From: Lachnospiraceae bacterium | GTDB lineage: Bacteria; Bacillota; Clostridia; Lachnospirales; Lachnospiraceae | Direction of reading: 5' to 3' | NCBI GenBank assembly: GCA_028721415.1 | Contig: JAQYIU010000093.1 | Location: 1-43,926 of the forward strand | Length of the DNA stretch: 43,926 nt | Shown: positions 15,851 through 25,209 of the stretch, one piece after another | Numbering within the stretch: position 1 is the stretch's first letter | Layout: every line of letters begins with the position of its first letter | Notes under the pieces: generated by a model | The model's input: only the letters and a program-made list of their open reading frames with translations | Told to the model about the DNA's origin: nothing | Database searches by the model: none | Position numbers and translations under genes: made by a program

Positions 15851-17941
15851 TTATTTTATCTTAATTTTCTTTTTCGCCGACCAGGATGAATATACTTTTT
15901 TACCATTTACAATTTTATAGGCACGAATTCTAAAATAATATGTCCGCCCCTTCTTCTGTTTTTTCAGAACATATCTGGTCTTTCCCGCCTTTTTAATGAA
16001 AATATTCTTTTTTCCCGCAAAATTCTTTTTCTTCGCAAACTGAATCTGATATCCTGACACCCCATTGCTCTTTTTCCACTGAACCACAATTCTGCGCGAC
16101 TTCGTTTGCTTCACTTTGAAAGATTTGACTTTGGATAATTTCCGCACAACATTTCCTGCTGTCGCAGACGGATTACTGACCGTCTTGGACTGCTCCGTAC
16201 TGACTGGTGCAGGAGAAACAGAAGATATCGGGGATGTAGCTGAACCTGAGGAAACAACGGAACCCGAGGAAGCATCTGAACCCGGAGAAACATCTGACTT
16301 CGATGACTCAGATGAGTCATTTGAATCCGGTGACTCCGTAGAATCATTTTCTTTTTGATATAATTCTGCAAGATATGGCAATCCCCATCCGTAATATTGA
16401 TCCCAGCCTTCCTCTCCTAAATCGTTACAATATGACTTTATGAAATCTTCCATACGACTCACACTCATATCGGGATATAACAATTTTACATAGGCTACTG
16501 CTGCCGAAAGATGTGGCGTTGCCATGGAAGTTCCGCTTTTCGTGGCAGTTCCCTCATTATCCTGATAAGACGCACTGTCAATACTCACTCCAGGCGCACA
16601 GAAATCCAGTTCATCACCATAATTCGAACTGGTTGACCGTATTAATTCATCATTGACTGATCTTACTGAGCCGACTGCAAACACTTGCTCATTACAGGCA
16701 GGATAACAGGTAGCGAGATCATCGCCTTCATTACCGGCAGCCACACAGATTGGAATCCCATCGGAGACGGCCTGATCAATCACCGCATCCATCGAAGCAA
16801 ATTGTGACCGTAGGCTCTCATCAACTCCACTGAACCCCAAACTCATATTAATAACATCTGCCCGCTGTTCGATCGCATACACCAAAGCAGCATATATGGC
16901 AATATAGGGAGCCCTTCCCTCATCATTAAATACCTTGAGAATCATCAACTGTACATTATCCGGGGTGGCATCAGCTATGATTCCCGCCACATGAGTGCCA
17001 TGTCCTTTCGTACTTTCTGCCTGATCAGAAATATCTTCATCCTGCTTTACCACTTCCTGATTTTCTTCTGATGAAACCTGAAAATTCCGACTGGTATCTG
17101 TGATCGTTCGACCCTCAAAAAAATAGCTGTCAGAATTGATTCCCGTATCAATTACTGCCACCGTAACCTTATCGGCAGCCAGTGATATCTTATCTCCGGT
17201 CTGGTTCTTTAAATTCTCCAGTCCCATCCGTTTCACACCCCAAGAAACACACTCATAATATTCCGATTCTGTGTTTTCCATAAGAAGCTGGTCACTACTG
17301 TATACCCGGTCCGGCTGACAGACATCATCTCCATAAGTGGCTCTGATCTTATCATAAGCCTCTATCGCCTGCTCTTCGGTATCATACTGAAGAATTATCG
17401 TATCATACTTTGAGAAAGTGATCGTTTCAGAGGCACCATAAGTATTTCTCAAACAGACACCTGTCACAATAAGTCTTCGGGTCTGAAAAGGTGCTGTTAC
17501 CCGCACCTTTTCAGACCCAATTCTCTCGGTTTCATAACAGCCATCGGCATCCTTTTCAAAATAATCTTCAATGGATTTCTGAGAATCCACTATCTGTCTG
17601 GCTTCTCCCACAGAAAGATCAAATTCCTCCCTGAAATCAGTAGTATCCCCATCAACTTCAATCAGGGCGGAACCGGTTTCCACGATCATTTCAGCAAAAT
17701 AGTCTTCCTCCCACTGTTCATCAATAAGCTTATTAAGTTCTTCAATCGCAGCGTTATTTTCTTGTACTGTTTCTGCTTCCGATTGAAGATTTTCTCTTTT
17801 AGCCTGAAGTGTTTCTTCATCGGCTGTGATGCCCTCTGCACAGACTTCCCCATAAGGCAATAAAAGTATCGCTATCAGGATAACTGCAACTTTTTTGATA
17901 TGCAATTTGCTTTTTCTCTTGTTTTCTGTTTTTTTCATCAT
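15851..17941 (-). CDS. Secreted subtilisin-family (S8) protease with Ser-rich linker and C-terminal Fn3-like domain
   Basis: A protein of 696 residues with a signal peptide (positively charged start, hydrophobic core about 18-30, cleavage probably near CAEG). Residues about 40-235 form a large pro-region. The catalytic domain has D265 (AVIDTG), H314 (GHGTH), oxyanion N404 (AAGNEG) and S472 (GTSMATPH). A Ser/Pro/Asp-rich linker at about 530-590 leads to a fibronectin-III-like domain, rich in Lys, to the end. There is no LPXTG anchor, so it is either released or held by charge. The paralogue lies 25 bases upstream on the same transcript. It carries an acidic insert (about 286-311) before the catalytic His that the paralogue lacks. 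Substrate unknown. Confidence 0.93.
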   Translation of the reverse strand: MMKKTENKRKSKLHIKKVAVILIAILLLPYGEVCAEGITADEETLQAKRENLQSEAETVQENNAAIEELNKLIDEQWEEDYFAEMIVETGSALIEVDGDTTDFREEFDLSVGEARQIVDSQKSIEDYFEKDADGCYETERIGSEKVRVTAPFQTRRLIVTGVCLRNTYGASETITFSKYDTIILQYDTEEQAIEAYDKIRATYGDDVCQPDRVYSSDQLLMENTESEYYECVSWGVKRMGLENLKNQTGDKISLAADKVTVAVIDTGINSDSYFFEGRTITDTSRNFQVSSEENQEVVKQDEDISDQAESTKGHGTHVAGIIADATPDNVQLMILKVFNDEGRAPYIAIYAALVYAIEQRADVINMSLGFSGVDESLRSQFASMDAVIDQAVSDGIPICVAAGNEGDDLATCYPACNEQVFAVGSVRSVNDELIRSTSSNYGDELDFCAPGVSIDSASYQDNEGTATKSGTSMATPHLSAAVAYVKLLYPDMSVSRMEDFIKSYCNDLGEEGWDQYYGWGLPYLAELYQKENDSTESPDSNDSSESSKSDVSPGSDASSGSVVSSGSATSPISSVSPAPVSTEQSKTVSNPSATAGNVVRKLSKVKSFKVKQTKSRRIVVQWKKSNGVSGYQIQFAKKKNFAGKKNIFIKKAGKTRYVLKKQKKGRTYYFRIRAYKIVNGKKVYSSWSAKKKIKIK

Positions 17942-17966
17942 TTCTGTTTTCTTTTCTTAATTAAAT

Positions 17967-19991
17967 TCAGGATACTTTTACTTTTTTCACGGAGGACCAT
18001 GGCGAATAAGAGATTCCTGTACTGGTCTTTTTGTAAGAACGAATCTGATAACAGTACACTTTCTTCTTTAATCCTTTTCGTACCATTTTAGTACTCTTTT
18101 TTGAAACGGTAATGACTTTGGATTTCTTCAGAAGTTTTTTTGTTGCAAAACGAATCTGATATCCCGTTACATTTTTTTGTTTCTTCCAGTATAATACAAC
18201 TTTTTTCCCTTTTCTGGCTTTGGCACTGGTCTTTTTAATCTGTTTCAAACTCACAATGGTTTTTGCATTGCTGAGTCCGCTTGTCTTTTTCGATTTTACT
18301 ACTTTTACACCATATGTATATGGAATCCCCTGCGAGGTTTTCTTGTCCAAATATGTTGTTTTCTTAGAGGAAACCGTCGCTATTCTCTTATAAGTTCCAC
18401 TTCCCCTTTTTCGATAAATGAGATATTTTTCTGCGTTTCCAATTTTTTTCCAGGATATCTTAACTCCATTTTTTGTATTTTTTACCGACTTTAATTGTGG
18501 ACTGTTCTGTACAGTTACTACTTTGGTCGGATTTAAGATACCGGTATCAAATAAATCTGTAATAATCGGACATCCCCATCCATAGCTGGTGTCTTTCCCT
18601 GATTTTCCGAGATCTTTGCAATGACTTTTCAGCTCCTGATATACTCCTGCAACAGACAGATTACTCTGCATCATCTTAACATAGGCAATGGATGCAGAAA
18701 TGTGAGGGGCTGCCATGGAGGTTCCGGTCATACTGACCACATCTCCCTTCGCCTTTGCACTGACAATATCACTTCCCGGAGCGCAAAAATCAATCTTTTT
18801 CCCTCTATTGGAATAATAAGCCAGCTGCTCTTTTGCATTCAATGCAGAGACGGCAATCGTTCTCGTATCGCAGGCAGGATAACAATAATTGACATCCACC
18901 GCATTATTGCCGGCTGCTGCTACAATAGGAATTCCTTTTTCATAGGCCTTTTTTATGATTGCGTTCAGATAGGTACATTCATCAGCCTGGACACTGACAA
19001 ATCCAACACTCATATTAATGACATCTGCTTTTTTCTTCACTGCATATTGCAGGGCAGTTCGGATGGTTAATAAAGAAGAATATCCACTGCGGTTGGCAAT
19101 TTTCAGCATCATAATATGTACATTTGCCGGTGTTGCATCGACAATGACTCCTGACACATGGGTTCCATGTCCGTGATTATCCTCGATATTACTGTTGTGA
19201 TCGGCAATATTATAACTGTTCGATGAAATCGTTCTGGATTGGAACATGGCATTGGAACGATCAATCCCTGTATCAAGCACAGCCACAGTCACTGCTTTAT
19301 GATATCCCGCAGTTGGCGCTTTACTTTTCAGCACATCCATCCCCATATAACTGTTTCCCCAGGAAGTTGACGACACATTTTCTGCGCCCGTCTCCATCAA
19401 AATGTCATTCAGATAATAGATTTCATCCGGATGACACACCTCGGTTCCGTATTCTGCACAAATTTTGTCATAAGCATTTTTCGTTTCATACTGCGTATCA
19501 AATTGGAGAATCATTTCCTGATCTTCCTGATTATAAAAAATGCTTTGTGCCCCATAATCTTCCATCAGATTTTGGTCCACGATCAATCGTTTTGTCTGGA
19601 AAGGGGCTGTTATTTCAATATCACCATCTTCATTGGTTGTTGTCTCGTATATGTTATCGCCATTATTATTGTCAAAATATTCTTCCAGAGAATCTTCCGA
19701 CTGTATCACAGCATTTTTTTCAGAAGACTCCACATCAAATTCTTTATTGAAATCAATCTGGACACCATCTTTTTCCATCTTTCCGGTATCTGAATCGAGA
19801 ATGATTTTTCCAAAATAGTTCTCATCCCAAGTATCCGAAATCAATTCTGATATATCAGAATAGGAAGAAATCTGTTGCATTTCCACAGAATCTTCTGCAT
19901 TTACCTGGATATAACCGGTAAGCAAAAAGAAAGAAAGTAATAGAATACAACTCCCAAAATAACATTTTCTGATTCTTTTTCGTCTACCCAT
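17967..19991 (-). CDS. Secreted subtilisin-family (S8) protease with two Fn3-like domains
   Basis: Tandem paralogue of the next subtilase; 674 residues from the ATG at 19991 (GAGG nine bases upstream; ATGs at 20006 and 20030 are poorer). Signal peptide about 1-32 (RKRIRKC, then a hydrophobic core, ending VNAED). The pro-region shares landmarks with the paralogue, such as TAPFQTKRLIV. Catalytic residues are D240 (AVLDTG), H275 (GHGTH), N362 (AAGNN) and S425 (GTSMAAPH). Two consecutive Fn3-like domains follow, both Lys-rich, with no Ser-rich linker between catalytic and Fn3 parts. dus ends 52 bases upstream of the start. All catalytic residues are present, so it should be active. Substrate unknown. 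Confidence 0.93.
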   Translation of the reverse strand: MGRRKRIRKCYFGSCILLLSFFLLTGYIQVNAEDSVEMQQISSYSDISELISDTWDENYFGKIILDSDTGKMEKDGVQIDFNKEFDVESSEKNAVIQSEDSLEEYFDNNNGDNIYETTTNEDGDIEITAPFQTKRLIVDQNLMEDYGAQSIFYNQEDQEMILQFDTQYETKNAYDKICAEYGTEVCHPDEIYYLNDILMETGAENVSSTSWGNSYMGMDVLKSKAPTAGYHKAVTVAVLDTGIDRSNAMFQSRTISSNSYNIADHNSNIEDNHGHGTHVSGVIVDATPANVHIMMLKIANRSGYSSLLTIRTALQYAVKKKADVINMSVGFVSVQADECTYLNAIIKKAYEKGIPIVAAAGNNAVDVNYCYPACDTRTIAVSALNAKEQLAYYSNRGKKIDFCAPGSDIVSAKAKGDVVSMTGTSMAAPHISASIAYVKMMQSNLSVAGVYQELKSHCKDLGKSGKDTSYGWGCPIITDLFDTGILNPTKVVTVQNSPQLKSVKNTKNGVKISWKKIGNAEKYLIYRKRGSGTYKRIATVSSKKTTYLDKKTSQGIPYTYGVKVVKSKKTSGLSNAKTIVSLKQIKKTSAKARKGKKVVLYWKKQKNVTGYQIRFATKKLLKKSKVITVSKKSTKMVRKGLKKKVYCYQIRSYKKTSTGISYSPWSSVKKVKVS

Positions 19992-20043
19992 ATTCCTGCC
20001 CCTCATCTTTCCTTTCTTCAAAGCATCCAAAACATCCTTCTCC

Positions 20044-20988
20044 TCACAATGATTCCTTTAATTCATATTGCTGAAACAACAGATCAACCAGCTGTCTGTA
20101 TTCCTGTAATCCGGAAACCTTCTTTATTTTCTTTCCCATCTTTTCAGCACCTTCAAATTCAGGAATCATATAATTCCAGAGTTCTTTCATCTTAAAAAGA
20201 ACATTTCTCTCTCCGGACATAATCTCCTCATATTCCTGACACACCTCATCATGAAATGCTTTCCACCGAAATTTATCTCGAACTTCTCCATCACCGATCT
20301 GCTCTGGCAATTGCGGATTGGCTGTCATCCCTCTTCCAAGCATCACGCTCTCCACCTCAGGAAATGCACTGCAAAACGCTCTATAATCTTCTGTTGTAAA
20401 GATATCTCCATTGTAGCATACCGGATGATGACACATCAAGAAACCTTTTCGAAATGCATCCCGGTTCACCGGTTTTCGATAATAATCTTTATGAACTCTC
20501 GCGTGAATAATCACCTCATAAAGAGGAAACTGATTATAGACTTCCATAAGTTCCTCAATCTCGTATGGATCATCCAGTCCCAGCCGGGTTTTCACGGATA
20601 CTTTTACTGTCACCTTCTCAAAAACCTGCTCAAAAAACGCCCGGAGAACCTCCGTATCTTTGAGGAATCCGCATCCCTTCCCTTTGGCAACCACCGTGCC
20701 GGAAGGGCATCCCAGATTCAGATTTACCTCGTCATACCCACATTCCTGCAACTGATTGGCAATCCGGATAAAATCCTCTGCCTGGTTTGTCATGATCTGA
20801 GGAACCACCTTTATTCCCTGATTATGTTCCGGCAAAATGTCATTTTTCTCCCGGGATGTCCATCCCTTCCCCTTCTTCGGCGTCAGAAAAGGAGTAAAAT
20901 ATTTATCAATTCCCTTAAAATAATGATGGTGAGCATTGCGGTAAACATACCCGGTTATCCCCTCCATCGGTGCTGCGTATAATTTCAT
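20044..20988 (-). CDS. dus: tRNA-dihydrouridine synthase
   Basis: Flavin TIM-barrel enzyme of 314 residues that reduces uridines in the tRNA D-loop with NADPH. APMEGITG at the N-terminus and NLNLGCPSGTV at 89-99 are family signatures. The catalytic cysteine is C106 in GKGCGF (the usual form is GACL). RLGLDD and the phosphate-binding GRGMTANPQL follow. It is slightly shorter than the classical DusB and belongs to the Clostridial DusC-like branch. It is the first gene of a run with the two subtilases, a pairing with no obvious functional sense. Confidence 0.93.
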   Translation of the reverse strand: MKLYAAPMEGITGYVYRNAHHHYFKGIDKYFTPFLTPKKGKGWTSREKNDILPEHNQGIKVVPQIMTNQAEDFIRIANQLQECGYDEVNLNLGCPSGTVVAKGKGCGFLKDTEVLRAFFEQVFEKVTVKVSVKTRLGLDDPYEIEELMEVYNQFPLYEVIIHARVHKDYYRKPVNRDAFRKGFLMCHHPVCYNGDIFTTEDYRAFCSAFPEVESVMLGRGMTANPQLPEQIGDGEVRDKFRWKAFHDEVCQEYEEIMSGERNVLFKMKELWNYMIPEFEGAEKMGKKIKKVSGLQEYRQLVDLLFQQYELKESL

Positions 20989-21044
20989 TGTCGTTCTCCA
21001 CCTACATAGTCACATGTGTTGCATCCTTTTCCCCAGGATGAACA

Positions 21045-21209
21045 TTATTTCTCCTCTTTCCTGTCATATCCAATCCTTTTAATCGAAAGGCAGTTGTAAC
21101 TTTCATCATCTTTGTATTGATCAAACAATGCCAAACGACAGGTATCACATTTATCTATGATCGCCATAATTTCATTAAAATCTGTAATTTCTCTATCTTT
21201 TCTTCTCAT
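21045..21209 (-). pseudogene. Remnant of a pyridoxamine-phosphate-oxidase-like (NimA-type) flavoprotein gene
   Basis: A frame of 54 codons from the ATG at 21209 (AAGGAG nine bases upstream). The first 36 residues, MRRKDREITD followed by a helix and CDTCRLALFDQ, are the typical start of NimA-like flavin-split-barrel proteins of about 150 residues. The barrel that should follow (a YPYIVPLNFG-like stretch) is absent, and only about 18 unrelated-looking residues precede the stop. This is best explained by an internal deletion leaving an intact ribosome site. It could still make a small peptide. Confidence 0.65.
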
Positions 21210-21375
21210 AAAAACCATCTCCTTATTCATGACTATACCTGATATATGATACCAAATTTATTTTCAGAAAAAAAGAGCTGAATGGCCGGAATCAATACTT
21301 GCTTCTGCTTTCTCAATATATTAAAATCGAACACATGTGAGATTTTGACTCCCACTAAGAGAGAAGAATTTTTTA

Positions 21376-21393
21376 CTCACCTATAGAGGTGAG
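21376..21393 (+). other. Hairpin in the leader of trmO
   Basis: CTCACC-TATAGA-GGTGAG, a perfect six-base-pair stem 47 bases before the trmO ATG. An outer GACT (about 21349) / AGTC (21394) pair could enclose a larger fold. There is no T-run directly after it, so it is not a terminator. I cannot match it to a known riboswitch. Confidence 0.4.
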
Positions 21394-21440
21394 AGTCTTA
21401 TCCTACGGAGATAAATCAATTTTATGAAAAGAGGTAAAGT

Positions 21441-22163
21441 ATGAGCAATCATAACACTACAAACAATATACAAGAAAAGCCTGCCCCCCTCCAGATCATC
21501 GGTCACATCCACACGGATTACCCGACCAAATTCGGCATTCCAAGACAGAGTGGACTGGTAAAAAGCGCACAGGCTTACATTACTTTTGAACCAGAATTCC
21601 GAAATCCTGATTGTTTTCGAGGCATAGAAGAATTCTCCCATCTCTGGCTGATCTGGGAATTTTCAGAAAATCAAAACGCCGGATGGACTCCTACAGTCCG
21701 TCCGCCAAGACTTGGCGGCAATGTTAGAAAAGGAGTATTTGCGACCAGAGCTCCATTTCGCCCAAATCCACTCGGATTATCATCGGTATGCCTGGAATCA
21801 GTGGAATTGCAGCCTGAAATCGGTCCTGTTCTACACATTTCCGGTGCTGATCTTATGAATGGAACACCAATATACGATATTAAACCCTATATTCCCTATG
21901 CAGACAGCCATCCGGACGCCACCGGCTCTTTCTCCGACACCGCACTGGAGCATCACCTGAATGTTCATTGTGAAGAAAAACTCCTCTCCCGAATTCCAGG
22001 AGAAAAACAACAACCCCTGCTTGACACCCTTTCACTGGACCCACGTCCCTCCTACCAAAATGACCCGGAACGAATTTACGGCATGGAATTCGACCACTAT
22101 GACATACGATTCCGCGTAGAAGAAAATGAACTTTTTATTCTGGAAATCCTTAACACAAAATAA
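21441..22163 (+). CDS. trmO: tRNA (N6-threonylcarbamoyladenosine(37)-N6)-methyltransferase TrmO
   Basis: TrmO (YaeB/TsaA/VirR) methylates the t6A37 base of certain tRNAs using S-adenosylmethionine; it has an unusual single-sheet beta-barrel fold. The core is at about residues 17-150: IGHIHTDYPTKFG, SHLWLIWEF, and the signature GVFATRAPFRPNPLGLS with the active-site arginines, then DLMNGTPIYDIKPYIPY. The C-terminal extension, about 90 residues, is typical. Start at 21441 with GAGG seven bases upstream. It is one of only two plus-strand genes and converges on the gtrA-like gene. Confidence 0.95.
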   Translation: MSNHNTTNNIQEKPAPLQIIGHIHTDYPTKFGIPRQSGLVKSAQAYITFEPEFRNPDCFRGIEEFSHLWLIWEFSENQNAGWTPTVRPPRLGGNVRKGVFATRAPFRPNPLGLSSVCLESVELQPEIGPVLHISGADLMNGTPIYDIKPYIPYADSHPDATGSFSDTALEHHLNVHCEEKLLSRIPGEKQQPLLDTLSLDPRPSYQNDPERIYGMEFDHYDIRFRVEENELFILEILNTK

Positions 22164-22227
22164 CAATGTGGAAAGCCCCATAACCGCATCGTCGGCGTCT
22201 GATCGGCGTCTGTTCATCGGTATCCCT

Positions 22228-22692
22228 TCATTTTTTATCCCGAAATACAAAACATTTACTGATAATATAATTGGATACCACCACAACAACCTGCGCCACA
22301 ATCTTCACAACAAGACTGTTGAACCCACATTTTGTGATAAAAATAAAAAGAATTACCTCTTCAATTCCAAGAGTCAGCAGACGGCCAGTATAAAAACTGA
22401 CCATCTGCTGCAATAATTCCTTTTTCCCATGGATCTCCACCTGAAATACCCAGATTTTATTGGTAATATAGGCAAAAGTCACCGCAAGAATCCATGAAAT
22501 TACATTAGCAATCAACGGATTCATTCCCATGATTACATCACAATAAGCATAGGAGACGATACTGACCACGGAAGTCAATCCACCAAAAAATAAATAAAGA
22601 AGAATTTCTTTGTATTTCTTATAAGGTTCCATCCAGTGATTAAGAATGGGAAGACTCATAATTTTGTCAAAAATATCTTTTTTTCCATTCAT
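22228..22692 (-). CDS. GtrA-like membrane protein
   Basis: A protein of 154 residues with four membrane segments, beginning after a charged N-terminus: LLYLFFGGLTSVVSIVSY, then the family landmark AYITNKIWVF, and a last segment ending NYIISKCFVF. GtrA proteins are thought to flip undecaprenyl-phosphate-linked sugars in O-antigen or wall glycosylation. The start follows the MATE gene stop by a single base, so the two are co-transcribed, but the functional link is unclear. Confidence 0.9.
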   Translation of the reverse strand: MNGKKDIFDKIMSLPILNHWMEPYKKYKEILLYLFFGGLTSVVSIVSYAYCDVIMGMNPLIANVISWILAVTFAYITNKIWVFQVEIHGKKELLQQMVSFYTGRLLTLGIEEVILFIFITKCGFNSLVVKIVAQVVVVVSNYIISKCFVFRDKK

Positions 22693-22693
22693 T

Positions 22694-24049
22694 CTACATA
22701 CCTTTTACTTTCCTGTTTTCCAACTTTTTTGATAAATAGATAAAATAAACAATATTTATTATAATACCAAAGCAGGTTGCTGTCGGAGCAGCAAGACCAA
22801 TCATTGTCAATGTTGCATTTGGTTGGATACTCATCAAATAAGACATCGGCAATCGAACCAGAAATGTCTGCGCTATCCCCTGCAACATGACAAAAACGGT
22901 TCTGCTGTGCCCATTGTAATATCCCATAAAGCTGAATAAAACACTTGTCACGATGGCTTCCGGACAAAAACCTCTAAGATACTCTGCGGCTCTCACAATT
23001 ACCGTTTTGTCATTTGTAAATATGCCTGCAAGCCAATCACCTTTAAACCAGGCAAGAAGCATAATAAACACTCCAATGGAAGCACCGATTGCCATACCTG
23101 TCAGCATGGAGCGCCTTGCTCTATTTTCTTTTCCTGCACCTGCATTTTGTGCCACAAAAGATGCCATGGACTGCATTAGAGAAGAAGGAACCAGCATAAC
23201 AAAGGTAACAATTTTGGAAGCCACCCCATATCCGGAAGAGGCATCCAATCCTAAACGATTGATAAACGCACACAATGCTAAAAACGAAAATTGTGTCAAA
23301 ATCTCCTGAAGAGCAATCGGGGAACCTACTTTCAAAAATTTCAGGATTTCATCATTGAAACAAAAATCTTCTTTGCAAATAGAAAACGGTAATTTCTGCT
23401 TTTCTATAATGATCAGAGACAAAATGACGCTAACTGCCTGAGCCAGCACTGTTGCCAGAGCAGCACCCGCCACATTCATGTGAAAGCCAGCCACAAATAC
23501 CAGGTCTCCGATAATATTTATCACACAGGCGATTGCTACAAAAATAAGGGGCAGTTTCGAGTTTCCCAATCCTCGGAAAATACTACTGATCATATTATAG
23601 GCGATGATAAATAGAATACCGCCTCCACAGATACGTACATAAAGAACCGTAAGATCAAGAGCTTCTTCAGGGGCCTGCATGAGAACCGCCAATGGTCTGG
23701 CTGCAATGAGCATAAAAATACCAATCACAATAGATGCGGCTGCAAAGAAACACACTGCTCCCCCAATAACCTTCCCACACCGTTCCTGTCTCTGTTCCCC
23801 AATATACTGTCCCAACAGAACAGTCACGCCCATGGATAGCCCTGCAGTAACAAATACCACCAAATTGATAATATTGCTTCCGGTAGATACCGCTGAAAGG
23901 CCGGCGGTTGTTCCAAACCAGCCAACCACCAGCAAATCTACCGCACCATACATGGCCTGCAAAATAAGAGCACAAAGAATGGGAATCATAAATTTAGCCA
24001 ATTTGGCCGGAATACTACCCGTTGTAAAATCATTAATCTGTTCTCTCAT
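22694..24049 (-). CDS. MATE family efflux transporter
   Basis: Multidrug and toxin extrusion transporter of 451 residues with about 12 membrane segments in two homologous halves. The first half includes MYGAVDLLVVGWFG and the MATE signature region GLSMGVTVLLGQYIGE; the second half includes ALQEILTQFSF. It should exchange Na+ or H+ for cationic drugs or metabolites. Substrate cannot be read from sequence. It is followed immediately by the gtrA-like gene. Confidence 0.95.
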   Translation of the reverse strand: MREQINDFTTGSIPAKLAKFMIPILCALILQAMYGAVDLLVVGWFGTTAGLSAVSTGSNIINLVVFVTAGLSMGVTVLLGQYIGEQRQERCGKVIGGAVCFFAAASIVIGIFMLIAARPLAVLMQAPEEALDLTVLYVRICGGGILFIIAYNMISSIFRGLGNSKLPLIFVAIACVINIIGDLVFVAGFHMNVAGAALATVLAQAVSVILSLIIIEKQKLPFSICKEDFCFNDEILKFLKVGSPIALQEILTQFSFLALCAFINRLGLDASSGYGVASKIVTFVMLVPSSLMQSMASFVAQNAGAGKENRARRSMLTGMAIGASIGVFIMLLAWFKGDWLAGIFTNDKTVIVRAAEYLRGFCPEAIVTSVLFSFMGYYNGHSRTVFVMLQGIAQTFLVRLPMSYLMSIQPNATLTMIGLAAPTATCFGIIINIVYFIYLSKKLENRKVKGM

Positions 24050-24124
24050 TTTTCTTTTCTCCCAATTATTTTATTCTAAGACATTACTTCCAATCAGATC
24101 ATGGTATCAGAAAAGGAAATTTTG

Positions 24125-24168
24125 AAAAATGCCACAGGAGCCATCATAAACGGCTCTGCGGCATTTTA
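24125..24168 (-). terminator. Rho-independent terminator after purC
   Basis: AAAATGCC(G)CAGAGCC, loop, GGCTCCTGTGGCATTTTT on the minus strand, 44 bases after the purC stop. A clear terminator for the minus strand; AT tracts on both sides might let it work both ways. Confidence 0.85.
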
Positions 24169-24211
24169 TTGTTCAAGAAAATAATCCTTTTTCTAAAACA
24201 CATCAGAAAAA

Positions 24212-25093
24212 TTATTTCTGGGAATCAAAATCGATTCCTGTCAGTAACTGATATGCTTCTTTATATTTTTCTACTGTTTTGTCAATTACTTCCTCCGGAA
24301 GATTATAGTCGCTGTCCGGATTGGCTTTCAGCCAGTCTCTTACAAACTGCTTGTCATAGGAAGGCTGTCCTTTTCCAGGTTCATATCCTTCTTTTGGCCA
24401 GAATCTGGAGCTGTCCGGTGTGAGCATCTCATCACCAAGAACCACATTACCTTCTTCATCCAGACCAAATTCAAACTTGGTATCTGCAATGATGATGCCT
24501 TTGCTTAAAGCATATTCTGCACATTTTTTGTAGAGAGCGATGGTGTTATCTCTGAGAGCTGCTGCATAAAACTCACCCTTGCCCGGATACTGTTTTTCAA
24601 GAAGCTCTACAGTTTTCTCATAAGAAACATTCTCATCATGATCTCCAATCTCTGCTTTTGTGGATGGAGTATAGATTGGTTCCGGCAGCTGTTGGGATTC
24701 CTGAAGACCTTCCGGAAGCTTGATTCCACAAACCGTTCCATCTTCCTGATAGCTTGCCCAGCCACTTCCTGTAATATATCCACGCACGATACATTCTACC
24801 GGAAGCATCTCCAGTTTCTTGCACATCATGCTGTTGCCATCGTATTTCTCATTCTGGAAAAATTCCGGCATATCTTTCACATCTGTGGAGATCATGTGGT
24901 TCGGAATCACATCTTTGGTAAAATCAAACCAAAACTTTGACATCTGAGTCAGGATTGCTCCTTTATCTGTTACTTTGTTTTTCAAAATCACGTCAAAGGC
25001 AGAAATTCTATCTGTCGCTGTGATGATCAGACTGTCTCCAATATCATAAATCTCACGTACTTTACCTTCTTTAATCGGTGTAAATTCTTTCAT
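24212..25093 (-). CDS. purC: Phosphoribosylaminoimidazole-succinocarboxamide synthase
   Basis: SAICAR synthase of 293 residues, the seventh-eighth step of purine synthesis, joining aspartate to CAIR with ATP. Landmarks: EGKVREIYDIGDSLIITATDRISAFD near the start (quoted in parts: GKVREIYD and DRISAFD), VRGYITGSGW, DTKFEFG and EMLTPDSSRFWP. The ATG at 25093 has AGAGGA eight bases upstream; a frame from 25168 is an artefact of upstream open sequence. It stands apart from other pur genes. No purine riboswitch is present in the 116-base leader. Confidence 0.97.
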   Translation of the reverse strand: MKEFTPIKEGKVREIYDIGDSLIITATDRISAFDVILKNKVTDKGAILTQMSKFWFDFTKDVIPNHMISTDVKDMPEFFQNEKYDGNSMMCKKLEMLPVECIVRGYITGSGWASYQEDGTVCGIKLPEGLQESQQLPEPIYTPSTKAEIGDHDENVSYEKTVELLEKQYPGKGEFYAAALRDNTIALYKKCAEYALSKGIIIADTKFEFGLDEEGNVVLGDEMLTPDSSRFWPKEGYEPGKGQPSYDKQFVRDWLKANPDSDYNLPEEVIDKTVEKYKEAYQLLTGIDFDSQK

Positions 25094-25209
25094 ATGTACT
25101 ATCCTCTTTCCTTTCATGATACATTGTATATCATCATAATATATTATAAATAGAAAAAACAAGTTCACTCGGTGCTAATTGTACTACAAAGATTTCGATT
25201 ATACAATTC

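Noticed and set aside
16116-16358. Plus-strand acidic frame with Glu/Pro repeats
   Set aside because: Antisense to the Ser-rich linker of the subtilase; composition reflects the repeat on the other strand.
22192-22213. 11-base tandem duplication TCGGCGTCTGA / TCGGCGTCTGT between trmO and the gtrA-like gene
   Set aside because: Only two copies, one mismatch, in a convergent gap; no sign of function.
25094-25209. Possible purine riboswitch in front of purC
   Set aside because: None of the conserved purine-aptamer core was found.
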